Shown here: piece by piece, positions 1 to 5,100 of the stretch
Position numbering within the stretch: position 1 is the stretch's first letter
Layout of the letters: each line of letters begins with the position of its first letter
Assembly: GCA_002360325.1 (NCBI GenBank)
Contig: DEQG01000016.1
Location: 1,148-6,790 of the forward strand
DNA from: Salinicoccus sp. UBA3372
GTDB lineage: Bacteria; Bacillota; Bacilli; Staphylococcales; Salinicoccaceae
Length of the DNA: 5,643 bases
Direction of reading: 5' to 3'
The notes under the pieces: model-generated
Database searches by the model: none
Told to the model about the DNA's origin: nothing
Seen by the model: only the letters and a program-made list of their open reading frames with translations
Translations under genes and position numbers: made by a program

Positions 1-449
1 AAGAATCAGTAAATATAAGAGAAATGACAATTGAAGATATTGATGCTGTACATCTGATAGAAACAGCTTCTTTTACAAAGACCTCGTGGACTAAAGAGGC
101 TTTTTTAAGAGAGCTTGGAGTGAACAGGTTTGCACATTATTTCGTTATGGAAAAAGACTCAGAGATCATTGGCTACTGTGGTCTTTGGCTGATTCTGGAC
201 CAGAGTCAGATTACAACAATTGCAATAAGGGATGATCAGCGGGGCCTCGGCCTGGGTCATGCTTTACTCAAGTTTGTTAAGGATTATGCTGCAGAGTCGA
301 CGAAGACTTTGTCTCTTGAAGTCAATATCGATAACGACACAGCGAAAAATCTGTATGAAAAAGAAGGGTTTTCCTATGGAGGAATACGTAAAGATTACTA
401 CGGGCCCGGAGAGGATGCACATGTGATGTGGGTGAAGCTGGATGAATAA
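1..449 (+). CDS. rimI: RimI-type ribosomal-protein/N-terminal acetyltransferase, 5'-truncated by window edge
   Basis: GNAT-fold acetyltransferase that uses acetyl-CoA; RimI family members acetylate protein N-termini, classically that of ribosomal protein S18, in the cytoplasm. The first in-frame ATG is at 24, but the frame is open to the window edge and reads ESVNIRE just before it, giving the usual RimI start region (IRxMTxEDI). The true start is therefore probably a few codons outside the window. Counting from the ATG at 24, the acetyl-CoA loop is QRGLGLG (about residues 72-78), followed by [19 protein letters not shown] and the family C-terminus [20 protein letters not shown]. The length of at least 148 residues fits the roughly 150-residue family. 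The stop overlaps the tsaD start by 8 bp, which suggests translational coupling in a tsaE-tsaB-rimI-tsaD type operon. Identity is confident; the start is not resolved. Confidence 0.92.
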   Translation, partial: ESVNIREMTIEDIDAVHLIETASFTKTSWTKEAFLRELGVNRFAHYFVMEKDSEIIGYCGLWLILDQSQITTIAIRDDQRGLGLGHALLKFVKDYAAESTKTLSLEVNIDNDTAKNLYEKEGFSYGGIRKDYYGPGEDAHVMWVKLDE

Positions 450-1464
450 AGACATTACAATATTAAGTATAGAAACAAGTTGTGACGAAACAGCATGCAG
501 TATAGTGAGAAATGGTCATGAACTGTTGTCGAATATCGTTGTCAGCCAGATTGAAAGTCATAAACGCTTTGGCGGTGTTGTGCCTGAAGTGGCTTCAAGA
601 CACCATGTGGAGACCATTACAACGGTCATTGAAGAGGCGCTCGAGCAGGCGGGCCTGACACCTCGGGAATTGGATGCTGTAGCGGTTACAGAAGGTCCCG
701 GACTGATCGGCGCGCTTCTGGTCGGCATCAATGCTGCAAAAGCTTTCAGTTTCGCATATGATCTGCCATTGATACCTGTGCATCATATCGCAGGGCATAT
801 TTATGCCAATCAGCTGGAAGAAGAGTTAACGTTTCCTCTGATGGCTCTGATTGTTTCAGGCGGACATACAGAGCTGATCTACATGAAAGATCACCTGAGC
901 TTTGAAGTAATCGGTGAAACACGTGATGATGCTGTCGGAGAAGCTTACGACAAGGTGGCACGGGTCATCGGTCTGCCTTACCCGGGCGGTCCGCATATAG
1001 ACCGACTGAGTAAAGAAGGCCAGGATACATTCAATTTCCCAAGAGCATACCTGGAAGCAGGCAGCTATGACTTCAGTTTCAGCGGCTTGAAATCTGCAGT
1101 GATCAATTCTCTCCATAACCATAAGCAGAAAGGTCTGGAAGTGAACGAGAAAGATGTTGCAGCTTCATTCCAGCACAGTGTCGTCGATGTATTGACAAAT
1201 AAAACCATGGAGGCCATTGAAGAGTACAAAGTAAAAGAATTGATCATCGCCGGAGGCGTCGCTGCAAACAGCGGGCTCAGGGCGAAATTTGAACAACTGA
1301 CCAGAATGCAGGATATCAGTCTGCGCATCCCTGAACTGATGTTCTGTACTGATAATGCGGCCATGATCGGTGCAGCTGCTTACCAGTTATATTTAAAAGA
1401 ACATTTTACAGGACTTGATCTGAACGGACGGAATTTCATTGATATAGAAGAGTATGCCAGATAA
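442..1464 (+). CDS. tsaD: tRNA N6-threonylcarbamoyladenosine transferase TsaD (Gcp/YgjD/Kae1 family)
   Basis: Catalytic subunit that moves the threonylcarbamoyl group from threonylcarbamoyl-AMP to A37 of tRNAs reading ANN codons, working with TsaB and TsaE in the cytoplasm. The 340-residue product has the normal family length. The N-terminal ASKHA motif is [13 protein letters not shown] (8-20), followed by [14 protein letters not shown] (44-57). The metal-binding HHIAGH motif places ligands at H115 and H119, with the third, D304, in [21 protein letters not shown] (138-145), [10 protein letters not shown] (162-171) and [10 protein letters not shown] (271-280) are the other nucleotide- and substrate-binding segments. 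All key residues are present, so the gene looks intact. It starts inside the end of rimI (ATGAATAA overlap) with only a weak GGTGAAG-like Shine-Dalgarno inside rimI, so coupling is likely. A strong terminator follows within 10 bp, making this the last gene of its operon. Confidence 0.97.
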   Translation: MNKDITILSIETSCDETACSIVRNGHELLSNIVVSQIESHKRFGGVVPEVASRHHVETITTVIEEALEQAGLTPRELDAVAVTEGPGLIGALLVGINAAKAFSFAYDLPLIPVHHIAGHIYANQLEEELTFPLMALIVSGGHTELIYMKDHLSFEVIGETRDDAVGEAYDKVARVIGLPYPGGPHIDRLSKEGQDTFNFPRAYLEAGSYDFSFSGLKSAVINSLHNHKQKGLEVNEKDVAASFQHSVVDVLTNKTMEAIEEYKVKELIIAGGVAANSGLRAKFEQLTRMQDISLRIPELMFCTDNAAMIGAAAYQLYLKEHFTGLDLNGRNFIDIEEYAR

Positions 1465-1472
1465 TATATTAT

Positions 1473-1505
1473 CCCCGGTCTACAATGCAGACCGGGGTTT
1501 CTTAT
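1473..1505 (+). terminator. Rho-independent terminator of the rimI-tsaD operon
   Basis: A perfect 9-bp stem, CCCCGGTCT (1473-1481) with AGACCGGGG (1489-1497), has a 7-nt loop and is followed by TTTCTTATT. It begins 8 bp after the tsaD stop. The short, interrupted T tract is the only weak point. Confidence 0.9.
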
Positions 1506-1656
1506 TCTCATTCTTCAGAAATGAAACATTTTTTGGAAATTATGTTTGGCATAGTATTCATACTCTGATATTTGACTTAAAACAGAGTATAGTCCTTATC
1601 TGGAGCAGGGGGGAAACTGGTCCTTGGACCTTGCGGCATAGACTAACCTAATTATT
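1506..1656. other. Gene-free stretch between tsaD terminator and IS relic
   Basis: No coding frame here resembles a protein. The one long frame (from an ATG at 1454) begins inside tsaD and runs through the tsaD terminator, so it is not credible. The stretch holds an 8-bp inverted repeat (1560-1590), a TTGACT hexamer inside its spacer and a short GGTCC-TT-GGACC dyad (1619-1630). It is probably flank or debris around the insertion-sequence relic. Confidence 0.5.
1560..1590. repeat. 8-bp perfect inverted repeat
   Basis: ATACTCTG (1560-1567) and CAGAGTAT (1583-1590) are exact inverted copies separated by 15 bp. The spacer contains TTGACT (1572-1577), which resembles a -35 hexamer, but no convincing -10 follows at the right distance (TTATCT at 1596-1601 is poor). 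It could be an operator-like dyad or a mobile-element scar; no gene starts downstream to support a regulatory role. Confidence 0.4.
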
Positions 1657-1793
1657 TGAGACAATATAAAACACCTTCGAAATGGTACAATGAGCATCAA
1701 GTACTGAATCGGAGGTGTTTTTGCATGGGCAAAAACGTATATTCAAGTGAGATCAAGTGGGCAGTGGTCAAAGCGAAAATAGCAGGAAAATTG
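1657..1793 (+). mobile_element. Truncated left end of an IS3-family insertion sequence (remnant)
   Basis: The segment begins with TGAGACAATATAAAACACC, which starts with TG as IS3-family terminal repeats usually do. It continues through a leader with a strong hairpin into the first 23 codons of an OrfA transposase resembling those of staphylococcal IS150-like elements. Similarity appears to end after GKL (about 1793), where the frame meets a stop two codons later and the terminator of the next gene follows. Nothing like OrfB, the DDE core or a right terminal repeat is present, so this is a non-autonomous relic. The left boundary at 1657 is inferred from the TG end; no matching right end or target duplication can be checked here. 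Confidence 0.65.
1668..1721 (+). promoter_or_regulatory. Fold-back hairpin sequestering the transposase ribosome binding site
   Basis: AAAACACCTTCGA (1668-1680) pairs along 13 bp, with one G-T wobble, with TCGGAGGTGTTTT (1709-1721), leaving a 28-nt loop. The 3' arm contains the GGAGG Shine-Dalgarno of OrfA. Possible -10 boxes (TATAAA 1665-1670 and TACAAT 1686-1691) would start transcripts inside or after the 5' arm. Only read-through RNA from outside would then form the full hairpin and hide the ribosome site. This is the known protective design of several insertion sequences; its application here is inference. Confidence 0.6.
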
Positions 1794-1802
1794 AATGTTT
1801 AA
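1725..1802 (+). pseudogene. IS3-family transposase OrfA, N-terminal fragment
   Basis: ATG at 1725 follows the GGAGG at 1711-1715 by 9 nt and opens a 25-codon frame starting MGKNVYSSEIKWAVV and ending at TAA 1800-1802. The start resembles the N-terminus of IS150/IS3-group OrfA proteins of staphylococci, which continue with a helix-turn-helix segment (typically GKLTTKEIM after this point). Here the match stops after GKL, and the last two codons (NV) and the stop come from fused foreign sequence. The fragment cannot bind DNA or transpose. Family assignment rests on recall of the N-terminal pattern, not on a search. Confidence 0.65.
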
Positions 1803-1806
1803 TAAA

Positions 1807-1838
1807 GAGCATCCCTGAAAATTATTCAGGGATGTTTC
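1807..1838. terminator. Bidirectional terminator overlapping the end of the GNAT gene
   Basis: CATCCCTGAA (1810-1819) and TTCAGGGATG (1825-1834) form a perfect 10-bp stem with a 5-nt AATTA loop. Rightward it is followed by TTTCTTTC. Leftward the RNA reads GCTCTTTATT, a weaker tail. It serves the leftward GNAT gene, whose stop codon lies in the loop (1822-1824), and would also stop rightward transcription from the IS relic. Confidence 0.8.
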
Positions 1839-2388
1839 TTTCGTATTCCGATTTTAGTATCGAATAGTAGACATCATTAAAATATTCTCCTTTTTTCCAC
1901 TTATGAACATGACGGAGCACGCCTTCTTTTTTCATGCCCAGCCGTTCAAGTACTTTTCCTGAGGCAGTATTCCGTTCATCGGACATGGCAGCAATACAGT
2001 CCATGCCGAGGAGCTCAAAACCCAATTTTAAAATAGCTTCCCCGGTTTCAGTCATATAGCCATTGCCGTGATAATTTTTATTCAGCGTATAGCCGATGAT
2101 TCCCCTTGAATTTTCAGTTTTTCTTCTCAGTTCGATAGTCCCGATCATCTTTCCATTTTCCTTCAGTTCAATACCGTATTTGCCAAGCGGTTGTTCAGTG
2201 AAATGATTGATTATGGCTTCTTCGGTGTCAGCAGGTGAACGGTGCCGGTCAAATACATAGTAGGTGGTCTCTTCATCAGAAGCATACTCATGCATATCTT
2301 CAGTGTCTTTTAATGTCACCGGCCTTAAGATCAGCCTTTCAGTTTCCAGCCGGTTATGCTTTGCCAAAAGTACTTTATAACTATCCAA
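1822..2388 (-). CDS. GNAT-family acetyltransferase, RimJ/RimL-like
   Basis: Acetyl-CoA-dependent N-acetyltransferase of the Acetyltransf_3 type (RimJ/RimL/YdaF relatives); the substrate is unknown and could be a protein N-terminus or a small amine. The 188-residue product begins with the family signature LETERLILRPVTLKD (14-28). The acetyl-CoA loop is GYTLNKNYHGNGYMTETGEAIL (99-120, G-N-G core), and motif B is RNTASGKVLERLGMKKEGVLR (139-159), followed by the usual HKWKKGEYFNDVYYSIL ending. The start is TTG at 2388, preceded 6 nt upstream by GGGGG; the next in-frame Met (residue 32) would remove the conserved N-terminal strand. It is transcribed away from argS, with its own extended -10 promoter, and its last codons form one arm of its terminator. 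Intact; function beyond the fold is not assigned. Confidence 0.88.
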   Translation of the reverse strand: MDSYKVLLAKHNRLETERLILRPVTLKDTEDMHEYASDEETTYYVFDRHRSPADTEEAIINHFTEQPLGKYGIELKENGKMIGTIELRRKTENSRGIIGYTLNKNYHGNGYMTETGEAILKLGFELLGMDCIAAMSDERNTASGKVLERLGMKKEGVLRHVHKWKKGEYFNDVYYSILKSEYERNIPE

Positions 2389-2427
2389 TTGAATCCCCCG
2401 TTTCTCTAGTGTAATTAATTTCTCTTA

Positions 2428-2456
2428 ATTATAACAAAATAAATATCTGCAAATCA
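2428..2456 (-). promoter_or_regulatory. Promoter of the GNAT acetyltransferase (extended -10)
   Basis: On the minus strand TATAAT (2428-2433) is preceded by TGT, giving a TGnTATAAT extended -10. The hexamer at 17-bp spacing is TGATTT (2451-2456), a poor -35, as is tolerated in extended -10 promoters. Transcription would begin near 2421, about 33 nt before the TTG start. Confidence 0.6.
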
Positions 2457-2485
2457 CAGGTGAGCGGTATTTTTAAAATCAAATA

Positions 2486-2503
2486 AAATTATTGCAATAA
2501 TTT
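2486..2503. repeat. 18-bp perfect palindrome over the argS -35 region, possible operator
   Basis: AAATTATTGCAATAATTT is a perfect 18-bp palindrome whose centre is the TTGCAA -35 hexamer (2492-2497) of the argS promoter. A dimeric repressor bound here would block RNA polymerase. It does not match the ArgR ARG-box pattern (TGAATwwwwATTCA). AT-richness makes a chance palindrome possible. Confidence 0.45.
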
Positions 2504-2519
2504 AGAAAACGATTATAAT
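2492..2519 (+). promoter_or_regulatory. Promoter of the argS T-box transcript
   Basis: TTGCAA (2492-2497) and a consensus TATAAT (2514-2519) are separated by 16 bp, placing the start of transcription near 2526, just ahead of T-box Stem I. It lies back to back with the leftward GNAT promoter. Confidence 0.8.
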
Positions 2520-2525
2520 ATACAC

Positions 2526-2712
2526 AACTGCATATTCAGGTAGAAGAGTAGTCTGTGAAAATTTTCAGCGAGCCGGGGGCGGTGGGAGTCCGGCAATGTA
2601 AGCAGATGAACCGCACTACATGTAACCGGTGGCGACACCGTTATCAATTGAGAGTATATTTGGAGTGGTACCGTGAGCAATTCACCTCTGTAGAGAGGTG
2701 GATTGTTTTTTT
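2526..2712 (+). promoter_or_regulatory. T-box riboswitch (arginine specifier CGC) controlling argS
   Basis: Stem I runs from TGCAT (2529-2533) paired with ATGTA (2620-2624), then GTAG (2540-2543) with CTAC (2616-2619). The specifier loop comes next (2544-2550 facing 2608-2615), then GTCTG (2551-2555) with CAGAT (2603-2607). The AG bulge AGCGAG (2567-2572) and the GGTG distal loop (2581-2584) are capped on GCCGG/CCGGC (2572-2576/2590-2594). In the loop, GAAC-CGC-AC puts CGC (Arg) at 2612-2614, followed by the usual A. One further hairpin (about 2623-2643) is taken as Stem III; no Stem II or IIA/B is visible. The antiterminator uses T-box bases TGGTACC (2666-2672) as its bulge. Its helices are GTGA/TCAC (2673-2676/2682-2685) and TGGAG/CTCTG (2661-2665/2686-2690 with C2686 first). 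TGGT would pair with ACCA, predicting discriminator base A in the tRNA-Arg. Uncharged tRNA-Arg should switch argS on. Confidence 0.92.
2678..2712 (+). terminator. T-box leader terminator (attenuator) upstream of argS
   Basis: CAATTCACCTCT (2678-2689) pairs over 12 bp, with one T-G wobble, with AGAGGTGGATTG (2694-2705). The loop is GTAG and seven T residues follow (2706-2712). Its 5' arm is the same sequence used by the antiterminator, so the two structures exclude each other. This is the off state when tRNA-Arg is charged. Confidence 0.92.
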
Positions 2713-2731
2713 ATTTTATAGGAGGGATTTA

Positions 2732-4390
2732 ATGTTCAAAGAATATATTGCTGAAGATTTACATAAGATTTTAAAACAAGATTTGGAGTATGAAGAAATA
2801 GTGGAAATTCTTGAGGTGCCTGCCAATGAGGATTTTGGAGACTTTTCATTCCCGACTTTTACACTGGCAAAATTATTCAGAAAATCCCCAAAGGATATTG
2901 CCGAGGATATCAAAGGGGAGTTTCAGAGTGAGCTGGTGGTAAAAACAGAAGTGATTAACGGCTTTGTAAATTTTCATATTGATAAACTGAAGGGCAGTAG
3001 TCTGGCCGTGAATGAAATTGGGAGAGACGGTTATGGTAAGACCCAGCATTTACATGGACAGAAACTGGTGATGGACTTCTCCAGCCCGAATATCGCAAAA
3101 CCCTTTTCCATGGGGCATCTGCGCGCAACGATACTCGGAGATTCCCTATCGAAAATACTTAGGCAGAATGGTGCGAAAGTCACAGGCATCAATCACCTCG
3201 GAGACTGGGGCACACAGTTTGGAAAGCTTATCGTTGCCTATATGAAGTGGGGAGAACAGGCAGCTGTTGAAGCTGACCCGATAAAAGAACTCTTTAAGCT
3301 TTATAAGCATTTTCATAAAGAGGCTGAAAAAGACCCGGTTCTTGATGATGAGGCGAGGGAAGCTTTTAACAGACTTGAACTTGGACATAAGGAATATACA
3401 GAACTCTGGCAGTGGTTCAGAACTGTCTCGCTGGAGGCATTTCAATTGCTGTATGATCAGCTGAATGTGTCGTTCGATCATATTCAGGGAGAATCCTTCT
3501 ATAATGACCAGCTGTCCCGGACTGCAGAATTGCTGGAGGAGAAGCAATTATTGGAATATGACGACGGTGCGTACATCGTCAGACTGAGTGATACGCCACC
3601 GGCCTTAATCAAAAAGAGAGATGGGGCATCGTTGTACATTACCCGTGACGCAGCAGCCATGCTTTACAGAGTCGAAGAATATAAAGCTGATAAAATACTG
3701 TATGTTGTCGGACAGGAACAGTCCGTTCATTTTGAGCAGCTTTCACAGCTCGCAAAACTGCTGGATGTCAAAACTGACATAGAACATATACCATTCGGAC
3801 TGATATTGAAAAACGGCAGGAAGATGTCCACGAGAAAAGGTGAAGTTGTTTTATTGGAAGATATTATTGTGGATGTAAAAGAAAGGGCACTCGAAGTGAT
3901 CAGCGACAAGAATCCGGAACTTGAAGACAAAGCGCAGGCGGCCGGTAAAATTGCAATCGGTGCGATAAAATTCCATGATCTGAAAAATGACCGCATGAAC
4001 AGCTATGACTTCAATATTGAAGATATGCTGAAATTTGACGGAGAGACCGCAACTTATGTGATGTATACCAACTCCCGGATCCAATCGATATTAAGAAGAA
4101 ATAAAACCGGTACTGACAGTGATTTCGTATCAGAAGAAAACATGTGGCCGATATTAAAGCATATGTCCGCATATGAAGATGTACTGAGAGAAGCGGCCAA
4201 TCGATATTCACCTTCGGTCATCTGCAAGTATGTGATGCAGCTGTGCAGACTTTTCAATACGTATTACGGACAGGAAAGAATAATCGGCAGCAGTAATGAA
4301 AAATCCAAGCTGATTCTGCTTCAGCTTATCTCCCGTAATATTAAACAAGCGATGAACCTGCTCGGAATAGAGGCGGTGGACAGTATGTAG
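2732..4390 (+). CDS. argS: Arginyl-tRNA synthetase (class I, Lactobacillales-like type)
   Basis: Charges tRNA-Arg with arginine using ATP in the cytoplasm; this enzyme class needs tRNA bound to activate arginine. The 552-residue product fits the family. An N-terminal additional domain (about 1-85) precedes the Rossmann catalytic core containing FSSPNIAKPF-SMGH-LRAT (116-132, the HIGH equivalent is S126-M-G-H129), NHLGDWGTQFGKL (154-166) and the KMSKS equivalent K364-M-S-T-R-K-G370. A DALR-type anticodon-binding domain fills about 437-552, ending LLGIEAVDSM. The start is ATG 2732, 6 nt after AGGAGG (2720-2725). The frame is open upstream to a GTG at 2555, but that lies inside the T-box RNA and must not be used. 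The SPNIAKPFSMGH form is the one I know from Lactobacillales, unlike the LHIGHARNA form of the usual staphylococcal ArgRS. This may therefore be a second or transferred copy. No terminator follows until 4732-4764. Confidence 0.96.
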   Translation: MFKEYIAEDLHKILKQDLEYEEIVEILEVPANEDFGDFSFPTFTLAKLFRKSPKDIAEDIKGEFQSELVVKTEVINGFVNFHIDKLKGSSLAVNEIGRDGYGKTQHLHGQKLVMDFSSPNIAKPFSMGHLRATILGDSLSKILRQNGAKVTGINHLGDWGTQFGKLIVAYMKWGEQAAVEADPIKELFKLYKHFHKEAEKDPVLDDEAREAFNRLELGHKEYTELWQWFRTVSLEAFQLLYDQLNVSFDHIQGESFYNDQLSRTAELLEEKQLLEYDDGAYIVRLSDTPPALIKKRDGASLYITRDAAAMLYRVEEYKADKILYVVGQEQSVHFEQLSQLAKLLDVKTDIEHIPFGLILKNGRKMSTRKGEVVLLEDIIVDVKERALEVISDKNPELEDKAQAAGKIAIGAIKFHDLKNDRMNSYDFNIEDMLKFDGETATYVMYTNSRIQSILRRNKTGTDSDFVSEENMWPILKHMSAYEDVLREAANRYSPSVICKYVMQLCRLFNTYYGQERIIGSSNEKSKLILLQLISRNIKQAMNLLGIEAVDSM

Positions 4391-4399
4391 ACTTGGACT

Positions 4400-4710
4400 A
4401 TGAATATTAATGTTCGGGAGAAGACTGTCATTTGCTTTCATGATTTCGGTATTTTCAGAAGCAGTGCACTTGCCATCGGTCTGGCGATGTTCCTCATGTT
4501 TGCGGGAATGACAGCAGCGCAGGCACTGGCAGATATGAGTGGTCAAAATTCATTTTATTTGCGAATACGGATTTATCGATGTACTATAATTTTTTCGGTC
4601 CGATAAAGGAAGAGATGGCTATCGGGTTTTCGACAGGTGTAATTGTGGTTTATATGATTGTATTCATCATGGCCGCATGGACGGTATTCACTAAACGTGA
4701 CGTCGCCTGA
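4400..4710 (+). pseudogene. ABC-2 type transporter permease, C-terminal remnant with frameshift
   Basis: Two frames together give the end of an ABC-2 permease of the kind paired with BcrA-like ATPases. The first frame (recognisable from about 4440) reads FRSSALAIGLAMFLMFAG and continues to ALADM near 4538. The second, from 4537, reads EWSKFILFANTDLSMYYN, then FFGPIKEEMAIGFSTGVIV and ends AAWTVFTKRDVA at TGA 4708. The change from one frame to the other fits loss of one base where GATATGAGTGG would have been GATATGGAGTGG. At least two hydrophobic helices remain, but the N-terminal four-fifths and any ATPase partner are absent, so it cannot work as a transporter. It follows argS without a terminator between, so it is probably still transcribed. 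The left boundary is uncertain because the ATG at 4400 is only the first Met of the frame. Family assignment is from sequence pattern. Confidence 0.75.
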
Positions 4711-4731
4711 TTAAAAGATTGAATATATTAT

Positions 4732-4764
4732 AAAAGCGGAGGCCGTTCCCGGTCTTCGTTTTTT
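4732..4764 (+). terminator. Rho-independent terminator after the permease remnant / argS unit
   Basis: AAAAGCGGAGGCCG (4732-4745) pairs over 14 bp, with three G-T wobbles, with CGGTCTTCGTTTTT (4750-4763) around a TTCC loop, ending in six T residues. It probably belonged to the lost permease gene and is now the first terminator after argS. Confidence 0.88.
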
Positions 4765-4780
4765 ATCGTGTTCAAAATAA

Positions 4781-4826
4781 TAAAGCGAACATACATTCAA
4801 TAAAGTCGAATGCAACATACATTCAA
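4781..4826. repeat. Imperfect tandem repeat, iteron-like
   Basis: A 20-bp unit (4781-4800) is followed directly by a 26-bp copy (4801-4826) sharing TAAAG, CGAA and the ending CATACATTCAA; the 13-mer AACATACATTCAA is exact at 4788-4800 and 4814-4826. TTCAA recurs at 4771, 4796 and 4822, steps of 25-26 bp. It lies just before the DnaA-box cluster. Function is unknown. Confidence 0.6.
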
Positions 4827-4850
4827 CGTTGTCAACAGGGAACGTTTGTT

Positions 4851-5010
4851 TTATCCACAATCTGTGGATAACCTGTGGAGTAAACCACATTTGGTTTTGG
4901 ATAAGTATTCAACAATTGTGGATTTCAATGTGTATAACTGTGCAAAACTTTGTGGATAGTGTGGATAAGCCATTAAAAACTTGATTTAATCACTTACGGG
5001 CTGTGCATAA
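4851..5010. other. DnaA-box cluster in a convergent intergenic region
   Basis: Three perfect DnaA boxes occur: TTATCCACA at 4851-4859 (forward), and TGTGGATAA at 4863-4871 and 4960-4968 (reverse). Four more differ at one base, all in reverse orientation: TTTGGATAA 4896-4904, TGTGTATAA 4929-4937, TGTGGATAG 4951-4959 and TGTGCATAA 5002-5010. Two-mismatch sites lie at 4874, 4917 and 4939. Two boxes abut with no gap (4951-4968). The stretch 4765-5063 has no gene and sits between two terminators that face each other, so it is not a leader or promoter of either neighbour. It has no dnaA or dnaN nearby, so a DnaA-titrating or regulatory cluster is more likely than the main origin. Confidence 0.85.
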
Positions 5011-5063
5011 CTTTGTGATGAAGTATAGTTCTGTTAAATTACGTTATACACCGAACACACGTC

Positions 5064-5100
5064 TAAAAAAAGAAACGTCCGGTATATTGACCGAACGCTT
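5064..5100 (-). terminator. Rho-independent terminator of the ABC-F gene
   Basis: On the minus strand AAGCGTTCGGT (5100-5090) pairs over 11 bp, with two wobbles, with ACCGGACGTTT (5083-5073). The loop is CAATAT and a C and seven T residues follow (A run at 5065-5071 on the plus strand). It starts immediately after the stop codon at 5101-5103. Confidence 0.88.

Noticed and set aside
1454..1651. 65-codon plus-strand frame after tsaD
   Set aside because: It starts inside the tsaD 3' end, runs through the tsaD terminator hairpin, has no ribosome site and has no recognisable protein pattern.
2486..2503. ArgR operator for argS
   Set aside because: The palindrome does not match the ARG-box consensus, and control is already explained by the T-box; kept only as an unassigned dyad.
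2590..2617. CCG (Pro) as the T-box specifier
   Set aside because: In GAACCGCAC the register used by known leaders (GAAC-NNN-AC, for example isoleucine ATC) gives CGC, and the downstream gene is argS.
4208..4546. 112-codon minus-strand frame
   Set aside because: It is antisense to the argS end and the permease remnant, whose plus-strand translations show clear family motifs; no promoter or ribosome site supports it.
4786..4799. Possible LexA/SOS box (CGAAC-N4-GTTCG type)
   Set aside because: CGAACATACATTCA keeps the left half, but the right half differs at two bases, and no gene begins downstream on either strand.
4851..5010. Chromosomal replication origin oriC
   Set aside because: No dnaA, dnaN or rpmH nearby, no clear AT-rich unwinding element with DnaA-trios, and the neighbours are tsaD and ABC-F loci; an origin-distal DnaA cluster fits better.
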